Shown here: one piece after another, positions 54,091 to 63,460 of the stretch | How the letters are laid out: each line of letters begins with the position of its first letter | Numbering within the stretch: the first letter of the stretch is position 1 | Source of the DNA: VAZQ01 sp963721005 | GTDB taxonomy: Bacteria; Pseudomonadota; Alphaproteobacteria; Rhizobiales; Xanthobacteraceae | DNA length: 64,000 nucleotides | NCBI GenBank assembly: GCA_963721005.1 | Contig: CAVRHR010000006.1 | Location: 537,880 to 601,879, forward strand | Direction of reading: 5' to 3' | Notes under the pieces: generated by a model | What the model saw: the letters and a program-made list of their open reading frames with translations, nothing else | Database searches by the model: none | Told to the model about the DNA's origin: nothing | Made by a program: the position numbers and the translations under genes

Positions 54091-55758
54091 TCATACCGTC
54101 AGGACGTGGACGTGGCATATGGGCTTCTTCTTCCAGGCCGTGCCGATGGCCGAGCGCACCGCGCGGCGCAGCGCCTCGGCGACCGCATCGGGGTCGCGCC
54201 GGCGCGGTTTGGGCATGGAGTTGAAGGCTCCCGCCACGGACTCCTCGGCGATCTGCAGCATTGGGGTGCCGGCCGCATCGGCCTCGGGAATTCCGGTCAG
54301 CTCGAACCGCGGTCCGCTCACCAGCTCGCCCTTTTGCGACAGCGTCACCGCAACCGACACGATGCCGGCGAATCCGAGCCGGCGCCGGTCCGCGACCGGG
54401 CGCTCTTGGGCTCCGATCAGGATCGCGCCGTCCTTGTAGAGGCGCCCCGCCGGCACCTCGCCGATGACGCCGGGTTGCGGCGCCAAGCGGACCAGATCGC
54501 CGTCCCGGCAGGTGATCACCTTGGGCACCCCGGCGCGGCGCGCCAGCGCCGCATGCGCCGCCATGTGCAGGGTCTCGCCATGCGCCGGGATCAGGATCTG
54601 CGGGCGCACCCAGCCGATCATGTCCTGCAGCTCGGCGCGGCGCGGATGGCCGGACACGTGCACCAGATGGTCGCGATCGGTGATGACCTCGACGCCGCGC
54701 GCCACCAGGCCGTTGATCACCCGCATCACCGCCTTCTCGTTGCCCGGAATGGCGCGCGAGGAGAAAATCACGCGGTCTCCCGACGAGAAGCTCACCTCGG
54801 GATGATCGTCCTGCGCAATGCGCGAGAGCGCCGCGCGCGCCTCGCCCTGGCTGCCGGTGCACAGCGCCACCACCTTCTCGGGCGGCAGATAGCCGAAGAC
54901 GTCGACCGAGCGGAAATCCCGAACGCCTTCGAGGTAGCCGGTCTCGCGCGCGACCTGCGTGATCCGCTCCATGGAGCGGCCGACCAGGACGACCTCGCGG
55001 TCGCAGGCCGCCGCTGCCTTGGCGACCGAGCGCAGGCGGCCGACATGAGACGCGAAGGTGGTGACCCCGACCCGCCCCGGGGCGGTCCGGATCAGCTCGG
55101 CGAGCGTCTTGGCCACCTCCATCTCGGAGGGCGAGCGGCCCTCGCGCACCGCATTGGTGGAATCGCCGACCAGCGCCAGGCAACCCTCGTTGCCGAGCGC
55201 GCGCAGCTTGGGCTCGTCGGTCGGCGGCCCCAGCACCGGCGTCGGATCGATCTTCCAGTCGCCGGTATGGAGCACGGTGCCGAGTGGGGTGCGGATGATG
55301 AGGCCGTTCGATTCAGGTATCGAATGGGCGACCGAGACGAGCTCGATGTCGAAGGGACCAAGCGTAAAACGCCCGCCCGGCGGCACGACGGTGACCGGCA
55401 CCTGCGGGGCGCCCGGCTCGCCTTGCCGCTTGGCTTCCAGCAGCGCGGCGGTGAACGGCGTGGCGTAGACCGGGACTTTGAGCCGCGGCCACAGATCGAG
55501 CACGGCGCCGAAATGATCCTCGTGGGCGTGGGTGAGCACGAGCGCGAGCAGATTGCGGCGCTCCTCCACCAGGAAGCGGATGTCCGGCATGATCAGATCG
55601 ATGCCGGGAAGATCGTCGCCCCCGAACGAGACGCCGAGATCGACCGCGATCCATTTCCGGCGATGGGCCTCGCCGAAGCCGTAGACCGCCAGATTCATGC
55701 CGATCTCGCCGACCCCACCCAGCGGCGCAAAAACCAGCTCGTCGCCCCGGGGCGCCAT
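54091..55758 (-). CDS. rnj: Ribonuclease J
   Basis: RNase J is a metallo-beta-lactamase/beta-CASP ribonuclease with 5'-exo and endo activity in rRNA and mRNA processing. The 555-aa protein has the zinc motif VLTHAHEDHFGAVLDLWPRL, GDSTNAVREGRSPSE, the beta-CASP region and SGHPRRAELQDMIGWVRPQI. It sits between birA and mce, its typical alphaproteobacterial position. Confidence 0.97.
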   Translation of the reverse strand: MAPRGDELVFAPLGGVGEIGMNLAVYGFGEAHRRKWIAVDLGVSFGGDDLPGIDLIMPDIRFLVEERRNLLALVLTHAHEDHFGAVLDLWPRLKVPVYATPFTAALLEAKRQGEPGAPQVPVTVVPPGGRFTLGPFDIELVSVAHSIPESNGLIIRTPLGTVLHTGDWKIDPTPVLGPPTDEPKLRALGNEGCLALVGDSTNAVREGRSPSEMEVAKTLAELIRTAPGRVGVTTFASHVGRLRSVAKAAAACDREVVLVGRSMERITQVARETGYLEGVRDFRSVDVFGYLPPEKVVALCTGSQGEARAALSRIAQDDHPEVSFSSGDRVIFSSRAIPGNEKAVMRVINGLVARGVEVITDRDHLVHVSGHPRRAELQDMIGWVRPQILIPAHGETLHMAAHAALARRAGVPKVITCRDGDLVRLAPQPGVIGEVPAGRLYKDGAILIGAQERPVADRRRLGFAGIVSVAVTLSQKGELVSGPRFELTGIPEADAAGTPMLQIAEESVAGAFNSMPKPRRRDPDAVAEALRRAVRSAIGTAWKKKPICHVHVLTV

Positions 55759-55789
55759 CAGCCCCTACGCCTCGCGGTCGCATTGGACA

Positions 55790-56560
55790 TCAGCGCGAGG
55801 CTCCAAATGAGATGACGTCGCCCGCCGCCACGACCGCCTTGCCGCCATCGGGAGCGATCAGCACCAGGCGACCGGATTCGTCGAGCCCCTCGAAGCGGCC
55901 GGCGACCTCCCGGTCGGCGAGACCGACCCGGATGTTCTCGCCGAGCCCGGCTGCGCGGGCAAGCCAGTCGGCCCGGATGGTGCCAAAACCGCCGCCGCGA
56001 TTCCATTGCGCCAGCCGCCCCGGCATCTTGACCGTGAGGGCAGCAAACAGCGCCGCGGCTGAGACGCCGGCCCCGCCTGCCGCCAAGTCGGTCGCCGGAA
56101 AAGCGGCACCGGCCGGGTGAGCGGTGCAATTGACGCCGAGGCCGATGGCCACCGCTCCCTCCTCCTCCCGGCCCTCGCCTTCGATCAGTATGCCGGCGAA
56201 TTTGGCGCCCGACAGCAGCAGGTCGTTCGGCCATTTCAGCTCCAGCATCGGCCTGATCTCGGGGGCGACCTCGACGACTGCGTCATGCAATGCGAGCGCC
56301 GCCACGAACGCGAGCTGCGGCCAGTGCTCGACCGGTCCGGGATCCGCCAGCAGCAGGCTGGCGTGCAGATTGCCGGGAACCGAGATCCAGTTGCGGCCGC
56401 GGCGGCCGCGGCCGGCGCTTTGCCGCTCGGCGGTGATCCACAGCGGCCCGTGCTCGCCCTGCCGTATCAGCCGCAAGGCCTCTGCGTTGGTCGAGTCGAT
56501 CTCGTCATAGGACAACAGCCGCACCCCGGCGGCGGACGCTCTGGCATCCAGCTCCATCAT
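55790..56560 (-). CDS. birA: Biotin--[acetyl-CoA-carboxylase] ligase
   Basis: BirA attaches biotin to carboxylases. The 256-aa enzyme lacks the N-terminal DNA-binding domain of E. coli BirA, so it is a ligase only. Catalytic motif ERQSAGRGRRGRNWISVPGN and KWPNDLLLSGAKFAGILIEG are present. It is 21 bases downstream of nuoN and probably part of the same transcript. Confidence 0.96.
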   Translation of the reverse strand: MMELDARASAAGVRLLSYDEIDSTNAEALRLIRQGEHGPLWITAERQSAGRGRRGRNWISVPGNLHASLLLADPGPVEHWPQLAFVAALALHDAVVEVAPEIRPMLELKWPNDLLLSGAKFAGILIEGEGREEEGAVAIGLGVNCTAHPAGAAFPATDLAAGGAGVSAAALFAALTVKMPGRLAQWNRGGGFGTIRADWLARAAGLGENIRVGLADREVAGRFEGLDESGRLVLIAPDGGKAVVAAGDVISFGASR

Positions 56561-56581
56561 TCAAATCCGCAATTCGATCAT

Positions 56582-58024
56582 TCAAAAGAGCGATTTGGCC
56601 GCCGCGGTCGCCGCCGCGACCAGCGGCCCGGGATAGACGAAGAACAGGAGGTTGAACAGCCCGGTCACCGCCAGCACGACCTTGAGCTCGTAGGCCATCG
56701 GGCCGAAAGCCTTGGCGGGCTCGTCGAAATACATGATCTTCACGATGGTAAGATAGTAATACGCCCCCACCACGCTGGTCACCACCCCGATGACGGCGAG
56801 CACGAACAGGCCGGCCTTGATGGCGGCCAGGAAGACGTAGAACTTGGCGAAGAATCCGGCGAGCGGAGGAATGCCGGCGAGCGAGAACAATAGCATGGCG
56901 AGAAAGAACGCCATGGTGGGATTGGTGCGGGCGAGCCCTGCCAGATCGCCGATGCCCTCGACCATCCGGCCGTCGCGCCGCATCGCCAGGATGACCGCGA
57001 AGGTGCCGAGCGTCATGGCCAGATAGATTGCCATGTACACCAATACGCCCTCGATGCCCTCCGCGGTGCCGGCCGCGAGGCCGATGAGCGCGAAGCCCAT
57101 GTGCCCGATCGAAGAATAGGCCATCAGCCGCTTGATGTTGCGCTGGCCGATGGCCGCAAACGCGCCGAGCGCAATCGAGGCGATGGCGACGAACACCACG
57201 ATCTGCTGCCATTCCGCTACAATTCCGGGAAACGCCATGATGGTGGTGCGCACGAACATGGCGATGCCGGCGACCTTGGGTGCGGCGGCGAAGAACGCGG
57301 TGATCGGGGTCGGGGCGCCCTCATAGACGTCCGGCGTCCACATGTGAAACGGCACCGCCGACACCTTGAAGCAGAAGCCGGCGAACAGGAACACCAGGCC
57401 CATGATCAGCCCGATGCTGCCCGGGTTCGCCGCCTTGGCGATGGCGGCGAAGCTCACCGTGCCGGTGAAGCCATAGACCAGGGAAGCCCCGTACAGCAGC
57501 ATGCCGGAGGAGAGCGCGCCCAGGATGAAGTATTTGAGGCCGGCCTCCGACGAGCGCGCGGAATCGCGGTTGATGGCGGCCACCACGTAGAGCGCCAGGC
57601 TCATCAATTCGAGGCCGAGATAGAGCGCGATGAGATCGGCCGCCGAGATCAGCATCAGCATGCCGGTGGTCGCCAGCAGGATCAGGATCGGGTACTCGAA
57701 TTTCTGCTGGTTCTCGCGCGCCAGATAGTCGAACGACATCAGGATGGCGGCGGCCGAGCCGGTCAGCGCGAGCAGCTTGAGAAAGCGCGCGAACGGATCG
57801 AGGATGAAGCTGCCCCCGAAGGTCGTGAGCGTGCCGCCCGGCAGCCACAGCACGATCGCCCCGGCCGCGACCAACAGCGCGATCGCCAGCCAGCTGACCG
57901 CGACCGCGGTCTGCTCGCCGCGGAAGGCCCCTACCATCAGGAGCGCCATGGCGCCGAGCGCCAGCACGATCTCGGGCAGTGCCGGCAGCAGGGCCGGAAG
58001 TGCAACCAGGTCATTCATCGGCAT
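56582..58024 (-). CDS. nuoN: NADH-quinone oxidoreductase subunit N
   Basis: NuoN is one of three antiporter-like proton-pumping subunits of complex I. The 480-aa protein has about 14 membrane helices and the conserved Lys/Glu regions (FLFAGFCFKVSAVPFHMWTP and AYSSIGHMGFALIGLA). Its start is one base from the nuoM stop. Confidence 0.97.
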   Translation of the reverse strand: MPMNDLVALPALLPALPEIVLALGAMALLMVGAFRGEQTAVAVSWLAIALLVAAGAIVLWLPGGTLTTFGGSFILDPFARFLKLLALTGSAAAILMSFDYLARENQQKFEYPILILLATTGMLMLISAADLIALYLGLELMSLALYVVAAINRDSARSSEAGLKYFILGALSSGMLLYGASLVYGFTGTVSFAAIAKAANPGSIGLIMGLVFLFAGFCFKVSAVPFHMWTPDVYEGAPTPITAFFAAAPKVAGIAMFVRTTIMAFPGIVAEWQQIVVFVAIASIALGAFAAIGQRNIKRLMAYSSIGHMGFALIGLAAGTAEGIEGVLVYMAIYLAMTLGTFAVILAMRRDGRMVEGIGDLAGLARTNPTMAFFLAMLLFSLAGIPPLAGFFAKFYVFLAAIKAGLFVLAVIGVVTSVVGAYYYLTIVKIMYFDEPAKAFGPMAYELKVVLAVTGLFNLLFFVYPGPLVAAATAAAKSLF

Positions 58025-59533
58025 TCACCTCAGCAGCAACGCGGTGTGCGCGGTGTCCAGCGCATGCGTGTAGCTGTCGAGCAGCTGGGCCACCGATGCG
58101 GCCGACAGGTCGAGCACCGGCTGCGGAAAGATGCCGAGCAGGATCGCCAGCACGGCGAGCGGCCCGAGCGTGATGATCTCGCGGTATTCCAGATCCCGGA
58201 TGGCGGCGAGCGCCGGCTTGTCGAGCACCCCGTAGATGACCCGCCGGTAAAGCCACAGCGCGTAGGCGGCCGACAGGATGGTGCCGATGGTGGCGAAGGT
58301 CGCGACCGCGGTATTCACCCGGAAGGTTCCGATCAGAGTCAGGAACTCGCCGATGAAGCCGGAGGTGCCGGGCAGCGCCACGTTGGCGAGGGTGAAGATC
58401 ATGAAGGCGACCGCGTAGAACGGCATGCGGTTGACCAGCCCCCCATAGGCCGCGATCTCGCGGGTATGCATGCGGTCGTAGATCACCCCCACACACAGGA
58501 ACAGCGCGCCCGAAACCACCCCGTGGGAGATCATCTGGAAGATGCCGCCGGCGACGCCCTGGGTGGTGGCGGCGAAAATCCCCATGGTCACGAAGCCCAT
58601 ATGGGCCACCGACGAATAGGCGATCAGCTTCTTCATGTCCTCCTGCACCAGCGCCACCAGCGAGGTGTAGATGATGGCGACGATGGAGAGCGCGAATACC
58701 AGCGGCGCGAAGTCGTGCGAGGCGGCCGGAAACATCGGCAGCGAGAAGCGCAGGAAACCGTAGCCGCCCATCTTCAAGAGGATGGCGGCGAGAATGACCG
58801 AGCCCGCGGTCGGCGCCTCCACATGGGCGTCGGGCAGCCAAGTGTGCACCGGCCACATCGGCATCTTCACCGCAAACGATGCGAAGAACGCGAGCCAGGC
58901 CCATTTCTGCAGGCCGAGCGGGAAGCCGTGATGCAGCAGGGTCGGGATGTCGGTGGTGCCGGCGTCCCAGTACAGCGACATGATGGCGAGCAGCATCAGC
59001 ACCGAGCCGAGCAGGGTGTAGAGAAAGAACTTGAAGCTCGCATAGACGCGCCGCGGTCCGCCCCACACCCCGATGATGAGGAACATCGGAATGAGGCCGC
59101 CCTCGAAGAACAGATAGAACAGCACCAGGTCGAGCGCCGTGAAGGTGCCGACCATCAAGGTCTCCAGCACCAGGAAGGCGATCATGTATTCCTTGACGCG
59201 CTTCTGGATCGCGGTCCAGCTCGCGATGATGCAGATCGGCATCAAGCCGGTGGTCAGTACCACGAACGGCAGCGAGATGCCGTCGACCCCCATGTGGTAG
59301 ACGATGGCGCCCTCGAGCCAGCGATATTTCTCCTCGAACTGGAAGTCGGCGGACTTCGGATCGAACCGCCAGGTCAAGAGGAGCGCGATCGCGAACGTCA
59401 CCAGCGTGACCCACAGCGCGATCCAGCGCACGTTGCGCTCTTCGGCCGCGCCCTGGCTGGGCAGTGCCGCGATCAGCAACGCCCCCGCCAGCGGCAGGAA
59501 GGCGATGACGGAGAGTATGGGCCAATTGAGCAT
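58025..59533 (-). CDS. nuoM: NADH-quinone oxidoreductase subunit M
   Basis: NuoM is an antiporter-like subunit of complex I. It is 502 aa from ATG 59533 (MLNWPILSVIAFLPLAGALL), which overlaps the nuoL stop by one base. KMPMWPVHTWLPDAHVEAPT and IAYSSVAHMGFVTMGIF carry the conserved proton-channel residues. About 84 open codons upstream are nuoL shadow. Confidence 0.97.
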   Translation of the reverse strand: MLNWPILSVIAFLPLAGALLIAALPSQGAAEERNVRWIALWVTLVTFAIALLLTWRFDPKSADFQFEEKYRWLEGAIVYHMGVDGISLPFVVLTTGLMPICIIASWTAIQKRVKEYMIAFLVLETLMVGTFTALDLVLFYLFFEGGLIPMFLIIGVWGGPRRVYASFKFFLYTLLGSVLMLLAIMSLYWDAGTTDIPTLLHHGFPLGLQKWAWLAFFASFAVKMPMWPVHTWLPDAHVEAPTAGSVILAAILLKMGGYGFLRFSLPMFPAASHDFAPLVFALSIVAIIYTSLVALVQEDMKKLIAYSSVAHMGFVTMGIFAATTQGVAGGIFQMISHGVVSGALFLCVGVIYDRMHTREIAAYGGLVNRMPFYAVAFMIFTLANVALPGTSGFIGEFLTLIGTFRVNTAVATFATIGTILSAAYALWLYRRVIYGVLDKPALAAIRDLEYREIITLGPLAVLAILLGIFPQPVLDLSAASVAQLLDSYTHALDTAHTALLLR

Positions 59534-61587
59534 CAATGCATGCCTCCGGCGAACATGAACCAGGTGATCAGCGCGGCGACGCCGATCAGCATGGCGAAGG
59601 CATAATGATAGAGATAGCCGGTCTGCAGCCGCACGGCGCTGCGCGTCACGTCGAGCACCCGCGCCGAGACGCCGTCCGGCCCGAAGCCGTCGATCAGCCA
59701 GCCGTCGCCGCCCTTCCACAACAGGCGGCCGAGACGGAACGTCGGCCGGACCAGGAGAAAATCGTAGATCTCGTCGAAGTACCACTTGTTGAGCAGAAAC
59801 CGGTAGAGGGTGTCGTGCTGGCGCGCCAGCTCGACCGGCAGTTCGGGCTTGCGGATGTAGAACTGCCAGGCGACCGCAAATCCGATCGCCATCATCAGGG
59901 TCGGCAGGATGCCGATCAGGAACGGAACGTGCTCCATGTCCTCGAGCACGTGGTTGCTCTCCGCGAATTTCAGCGACTGGCGGAAGAACTCCTCGACGCC
60001 GTGGCCGGTGAACAGGTCCTTGAACGGGTAGCCGGCCAGGAGCGAGCCGGCGGCCAGCACCGCGAGCGGCACCATCATGGCGAGCGGGCTCTCATGCGCC
60101 GCCTCGTGGTGATGGTGATCGTGCGGCCTGCCATGGAAGGTCTTGAAGATCAGCCGCCAGGAATAGAACGAGGTCAGCGCGGCGGCGGCGACCGTGCACA
60201 GGAAGCCGTAGATCGCCATCGGATTGCCGCCCGCATAGGCCGCCTCGATGATGGCGTCCTTGGAGAAATAGCCGGCCGTGAGCGGAAACCCGGTGAGCGC
60301 CAGCGTCCCGATCACCATCGCCCAATAAGTGTACGGGATGCGGTCCTTGAGCCCGCCCATGCGGCGGATGTCCTGCTCATGGTGCATGGCGGTGATGACC
60401 GAGCCCGAGCCCAGGAACAGGAGCGCCTTGAAGAAAGCGTGGGTGAACAGGTGGAACATGCCGACCGAATAGGCCCCCACCCCCATGGCGACGAACATGT
60501 AGCCGAGCTGCGAGCAGGTCGAGTAGGCGACGATCCGCTTGATGTCGTTCTGCACCAGCCCGACGGTGGCGGCGAACAGGGCGGTGGTCGCCCCGATGGT
60601 GATGACGAAGGTCTGGGCGGTAGGCGAAAGCTCGAACAGCGGCGAAAGCCGCGCCACCATGAACACGCCGGCCGTCACCATGGTGGCGGCATGGATCAGG
60701 GCGGAGACCGGGGTCGGCCCCTCCATAGCGTCGGGCAGCCAGGTGTGGAGCAGGAACTGGGCGGACTTGCCCATGGCGCCGGTGAACAGCAGCAGGCAGA
60801 TGACGGTGAGCGCATCGGCTTGGTGGCCGAAGACGTCGATGGTCTTGCCCGCAAGCCCGGGCGCCTGGGCGAACACGGTATCGAAGTCGACCGCTCCGGT
60901 CATCATGAAGACCGCAAAGATGCCGAGCGAGAAGCCGAAATCGCCGACCCGGTTGACGATGAAGGCCTTGATGGCGGCCGCGTTCGCCTCCGGCTTGAGA
61001 TACCAGAAGCCGATGAGCAGATAGCTCATCAGGCCGACGCCTTCCCAGCCGAAGAATAGCTGCACCAGATTGTCCGCGGTCACCAGCATCAGCATGGCGA
61101 AGGTGAACAGCGACAGATAGGAGAAGAAGCGCGGCTGATGCGGATCCTCGGCCATGTAGCCGATCGAATAGAGGTGAACCAGGGCCGAGATGGTGGTGAC
61201 GACCACCAGCATGACGGCGGTGAGCGTGTCGATGCGCAGCGCCCAGGCGAACTTGAGGTCGCCCGAGACCACCCAGCTCGCCAGCGCGACATGGGCGTCG
61301 TGGCCGAAGCCGACCTGCACGAACACGATCCACGACAGGATCATGGAGAAGAACAGAAGCCCGGTGGTGATGAGCTCGGCCATGCGCGAGCCGAGCGCGG
61401 CCGGCTGATGGTGTCCGGGCACCGCCGGCGCGGCGCTTGCATGATGCTCGGACCCCGTCGGCCCGGCATGATCCTCCGCGCCGGGCGCCGCCTTGCCGCC
61501 GGGGTGGCGGGCGCGCGCCCCGGTGAGCGAGATCAGGGCCGCCAGGATGGCGCCGAGCAGCGGCAGGAAGACGATCGTCTGATACAT
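59533..61587 (-). CDS. nuoL: NADH-quinone oxidoreductase subunit L
   Basis: NuoL is the distal antiporter-like subunit with the lateral helix. The 684-aa protein shows MGKSAQFLLHTWLPDAMEGP and AYSTCSQLGYMFVAMGVGAY, followed by the long amphipathic C-terminal helix. A His-rich loop (HDHHHHEAAHE) lies near residue 490. It is 9 bases downstream of nuoK. Confidence 0.97.
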   Translation of the reverse strand: MYQTIVFLPLLGAILAALISLTGARARHPGGKAAPGAEDHAGPTGSEHHASAAPAVPGHHQPAALGSRMAELITTGLLFFSMILSWIVFVQVGFGHDAHVALASWVVSGDLKFAWALRIDTLTAVMLVVVTTISALVHLYSIGYMAEDPHQPRFFSYLSLFTFAMLMLVTADNLVQLFFGWEGVGLMSYLLIGFWYLKPEANAAAIKAFIVNRVGDFGFSLGIFAVFMMTGAVDFDTVFAQAPGLAGKTIDVFGHQADALTVICLLLFTGAMGKSAQFLLHTWLPDAMEGPTPVSALIHAATMVTAGVFMVARLSPLFELSPTAQTFVITIGATTALFAATVGLVQNDIKRIVAYSTCSQLGYMFVAMGVGAYSVGMFHLFTHAFFKALLFLGSGSVITAMHHEQDIRRMGGLKDRIPYTYWAMVIGTLALTGFPLTAGYFSKDAIIEAAYAGGNPMAIYGFLCTVAAAALTSFYSWRLIFKTFHGRPHDHHHHEAAHESPLAMMVPLAVLAAGSLLAGYPFKDLFTGHGVEEFFRQSLKFAESNHVLEDMEHVPFLIGILPTLMMAIGFAVAWQFYIRKPELPVELARQHDTLYRFLLNKWYFDEIYDFLLVRPTFRLGRLLWKGGDGWLIDGFGPDGVSARVLDVTRSAVRLQTGYLYHYAFAMLIGVAALITWFMFAGGMH

Positions 61588-61596
61588 GCTGGGCGC

Positions 61597-61905
61597 TCAG
61601 CCTTTCATCAGATTTATGTCTTCGACCGCGATCGATCCGCGATTGCGGAAATAGACCACCAGGATGGCGAGGCCGATGGCGGCCTCGGCGGCGGCGACGG
61701 TCAGCACCACGAGCGCAAAGACCTGGCCCACGAGATCGCCGAGAAACGCCGAGAACGCCACCAGATTGAGATTGACGGCGAGCAGGATCAGCTCGATCGA
61801 CATCATGATGATGATGACGTTCTTGCGGTTGAGGAAGATGCCGAAGACCCCGAGCGTGAACAGGATCGCGGCGACGGTGAGGTAATGGCCGAGCCCGATC
61901 GTCAT
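61597..61905 (-). CDS. nuoK: NADH-quinone oxidoreductase subunit K
   Basis: NuoK is a small three-helix membrane subunit of complex I. The 102-aa protein starts MTIGLGHYLTVAAILFTLGV and has the conserved Glu of MMSIELILLAVNLN (helix 2) and that of AAAEAAIGLAILV (helix 3). It is separated from nuoJ by 124 bases that hold a palindromic repeat. Confidence 0.97.
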   Translation of the reverse strand: MTIGLGHYLTVAAILFTLGVFGIFLNRKNVIIIMMSIELILLAVNLNLVAFSAFLGDLVGQVFALVVLTVAAAEAAIGLAILVVYFRNRGSIAVEDINLMKG

Positions 61906-61930
61906 CTCCCGCCTCCGTGCCGGACGGAGA

Positions 61931-62036
61931 CATGGTTCGAGACGCGTCGCCGCGCGACGCTCCGCACCATGAGGCCGTTGTGATGCTCCTCATCCTGAGG
62001 AGCCGATCGCTGGTCGGCGTCTCGAAGGATCATGAC
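61931..62036. repeat. Paired palindromic repeat inside the nuo operon
   Basis: CATGGTTCGAGACGCG (61931) to CACCATGAGG (61975), then CTCATCCTGAGGAGCC (61989) to GTCTCGAAGGATCATGA (62019-62035), form two imperfect palindromic units. The type, CATGGTTCGAGACGC...CCTCATCCTGAGG, is a well-known dispersed repeat of Rhizobiales. The second unit overlaps the last seven bases of nuoJ including its stop. It occupies nearly all of the nuoJ-nuoK gap. Confidence 0.75.
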
Positions 62037-62647
62037 ACGCCCTGCCCGCTCTGCACCTTGACGACCTCGATGGCGGTCGCCTTGGTGCGGGCGACCTGCT
62101 CGGCGATGTTCTGCCGCTTGACGTTGGGCTTGTGGCGCAATGTCAGCACGATGGCGCCGACCATGGCAACCAGCAGCACCAGGCCGGAGGCCTGGAAGAA
62201 ATAGATATAGCGCGTGTAGAGCACCTGCCCGAGCGCGGCGGTGTTGCTGACGCTGGCGAGCGGCGGGGTCGGCGAGGCAAAGGCGTGCGAGATGTCGGGG
62301 GCGAACGCCCAGGTGAACACCACGCCGCCGAGCTCCAGCACGAAGATGAGGAACAGGAGACCGCCCAGGGGCAGGTATTGCAGGAAGCCCTGCCGCAGCT
62401 CGGCGAAGTCGACATCCAGCATCATGATGACGAACAGGAACAGCACCGCGACCGCCCCGACATAGACCACGATCAGGATCATCGCCAGGAACTCGGCCCC
62501 CAGCATCACGAACAGGCCGGACGCATTCACGAAAGCGAGGATGAGATAGAGCACGGCGTGCACCGGATTGCGCGACGCGATGACCATGAACGCCGATGCG
62601 ATGCAGACGCCGGCGAAGAGATAGAAGAAGAGCGCGGGCAGGATCAT
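62030..62647 (-). CDS. nuoJ: NADH-quinone oxidoreductase subunit J
   Basis: NuoJ is a five-helix membrane subunit of complex I. It is 205 aa from ATG 62647 (MILPALFFYLFAGVCIASAF). The conserved LGAEFLAMILIVVYVGAVAV helix is present. It starts 5 bases past the repaired nuoI stop. The C-terminal tail runs into a palindromic repeat that supplies its stop codon. Confidence 0.96.
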   Translation of the reverse strand: MILPALFFYLFAGVCIASAFMVIASRNPVHAVLYLILAFVNASGLFVMLGAEFLAMILIVVYVGAVAVLFLFVIMMLDVDFAELRQGFLQYLPLGGLLFLIFVLELGGVVFTWAFAPDISHAFASPTPPLASVSNTAALGQVLYTRYIYFFQASGLVLLVAMVGAIVLTLRHKPNVKRQNIAEQVARTKATAIEVVKVQSGQGVS

Positions 62648-62652
62648 CGATC

Positions 62653-63142
62653 TCACCGATAAGGCGCGTCGAGCGCCATGTTCTTGGCGATCTCGCGCTC
62701 CCAGCGGTCGCCGTTCGCGAGCAGCCGCTCCTTGTCGTAGTAGAGCTCCTCGCGGGTCTCCGCGGCGAACTCGAAGTTCGGGACCCTCGACGATGGCGTC
62801 GACCGGACAGGCCTCCTGGCACAGCCCGCAATAGATGCATTTGACCATGTCGATGTCGTAGCGGGTGGTGCGGCGCGTGCCGTCGTTGCGGCGCGGCCCG
62901 GCCTCGATCGTGATCGCCTGCGCCGGGCAGATCGCTTCGCACAGCTTGCAGGCGATGCAGCGTTCCTCGCCGTTGGGATAGCGCCGCAGCACGTGCTCGC
63001 CGCGGAAACGCGGCGACAGCGGCCCCTTCTCGAACGGATAGTTGAGGGTGGACTTGGCGCGGAAGAAGTAGCGCATCGCCAGCATGGTGGCGGCGACGAA
63101 CTCGTGGAGAAACACCGAACGGGCGGCGCGATCGAGGGTCAT
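62653..63142 (-). CDS. nuoI: NADH-quinone oxidoreductase subunit I, one +1 frameshift
   Basis: NuoI binds two [4Fe-4S] clusters (N6a, N6b) through CIACKLCEAICPAQAI and CIYCGLCQEACPVDAI. It is read from ATG 63142 (MTLDRAARSVFLHEFVAATM). An extra base at about 62781 shifts the frame after AIVEGP; the next frame continues NFEFAAETREELYYDKERLL and ends ALDAPYR at TGA 62653. The repaired length is 162 aa, exactly the usual size, so the shift is probably a sequence error. Confidence 0.95.
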
Positions 63143-63209
63143 GCGACGCTTCCTTTCAAGGCATTTCCGGGCGGGCCGAGCCGGCGCACCGCCGTATGGT
63201 CGATGTGGC

Positions 63210-63445
63210 TCATCCGCCGAATTTCAGCCCGATCCAATAGCCCACGCCGGCGCACAGCAGCATGTCGGCCGCCAATATGCCACGGCGCAGCAAGGCGACC
63301 TCGTTCGCGAGGCTGGTGCGATCCTCCGGCAGGGCGCGACGTTTGCGCAAGGCCCGCTCGACGGCATCGATGAGCGGGCCATAGAGTGCCGCGGACAGGA
63401 TCGTCCCAGCACGGCCCCGAGCAGGCCGGCGAGCGAAAGCTCCAT
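63210..63445 (-). CDS. Small two-pass membrane protein inserted between nuoH and nuoI, one -1 frameshift
   Basis: Starting from ATG 63445, the first 14 codons read MELSLAGLLGAVLG. Replacing one missing base near 63404 continues TILSAALYGPLIDAVERALR and ends GVGYWIGLKFGG at TGA 63210, about 78 aa. N- and C-terminal hydrophobic segments (about 4-24 and 58-75) flank a charged middle (RKRRALPEDRTS). NuoH and NuoI are adjacent in most bacteria, so this is an additional gene in the operon. It could be an assembly or accessory factor; no family is recognised. Confidence 0.6.
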
Positions 63446-63460
63446 CGCGTGCGCTCCTCC

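Noticed and set aside
57101..59605. 834-codon plus-strand open frame opposite nuoN and nuoM
   Set aside because: Highly biased to His, Gln, Arg and Asp as expected from antisense of membrane-protein codons; the minus strand gives perfect complex I subunits.
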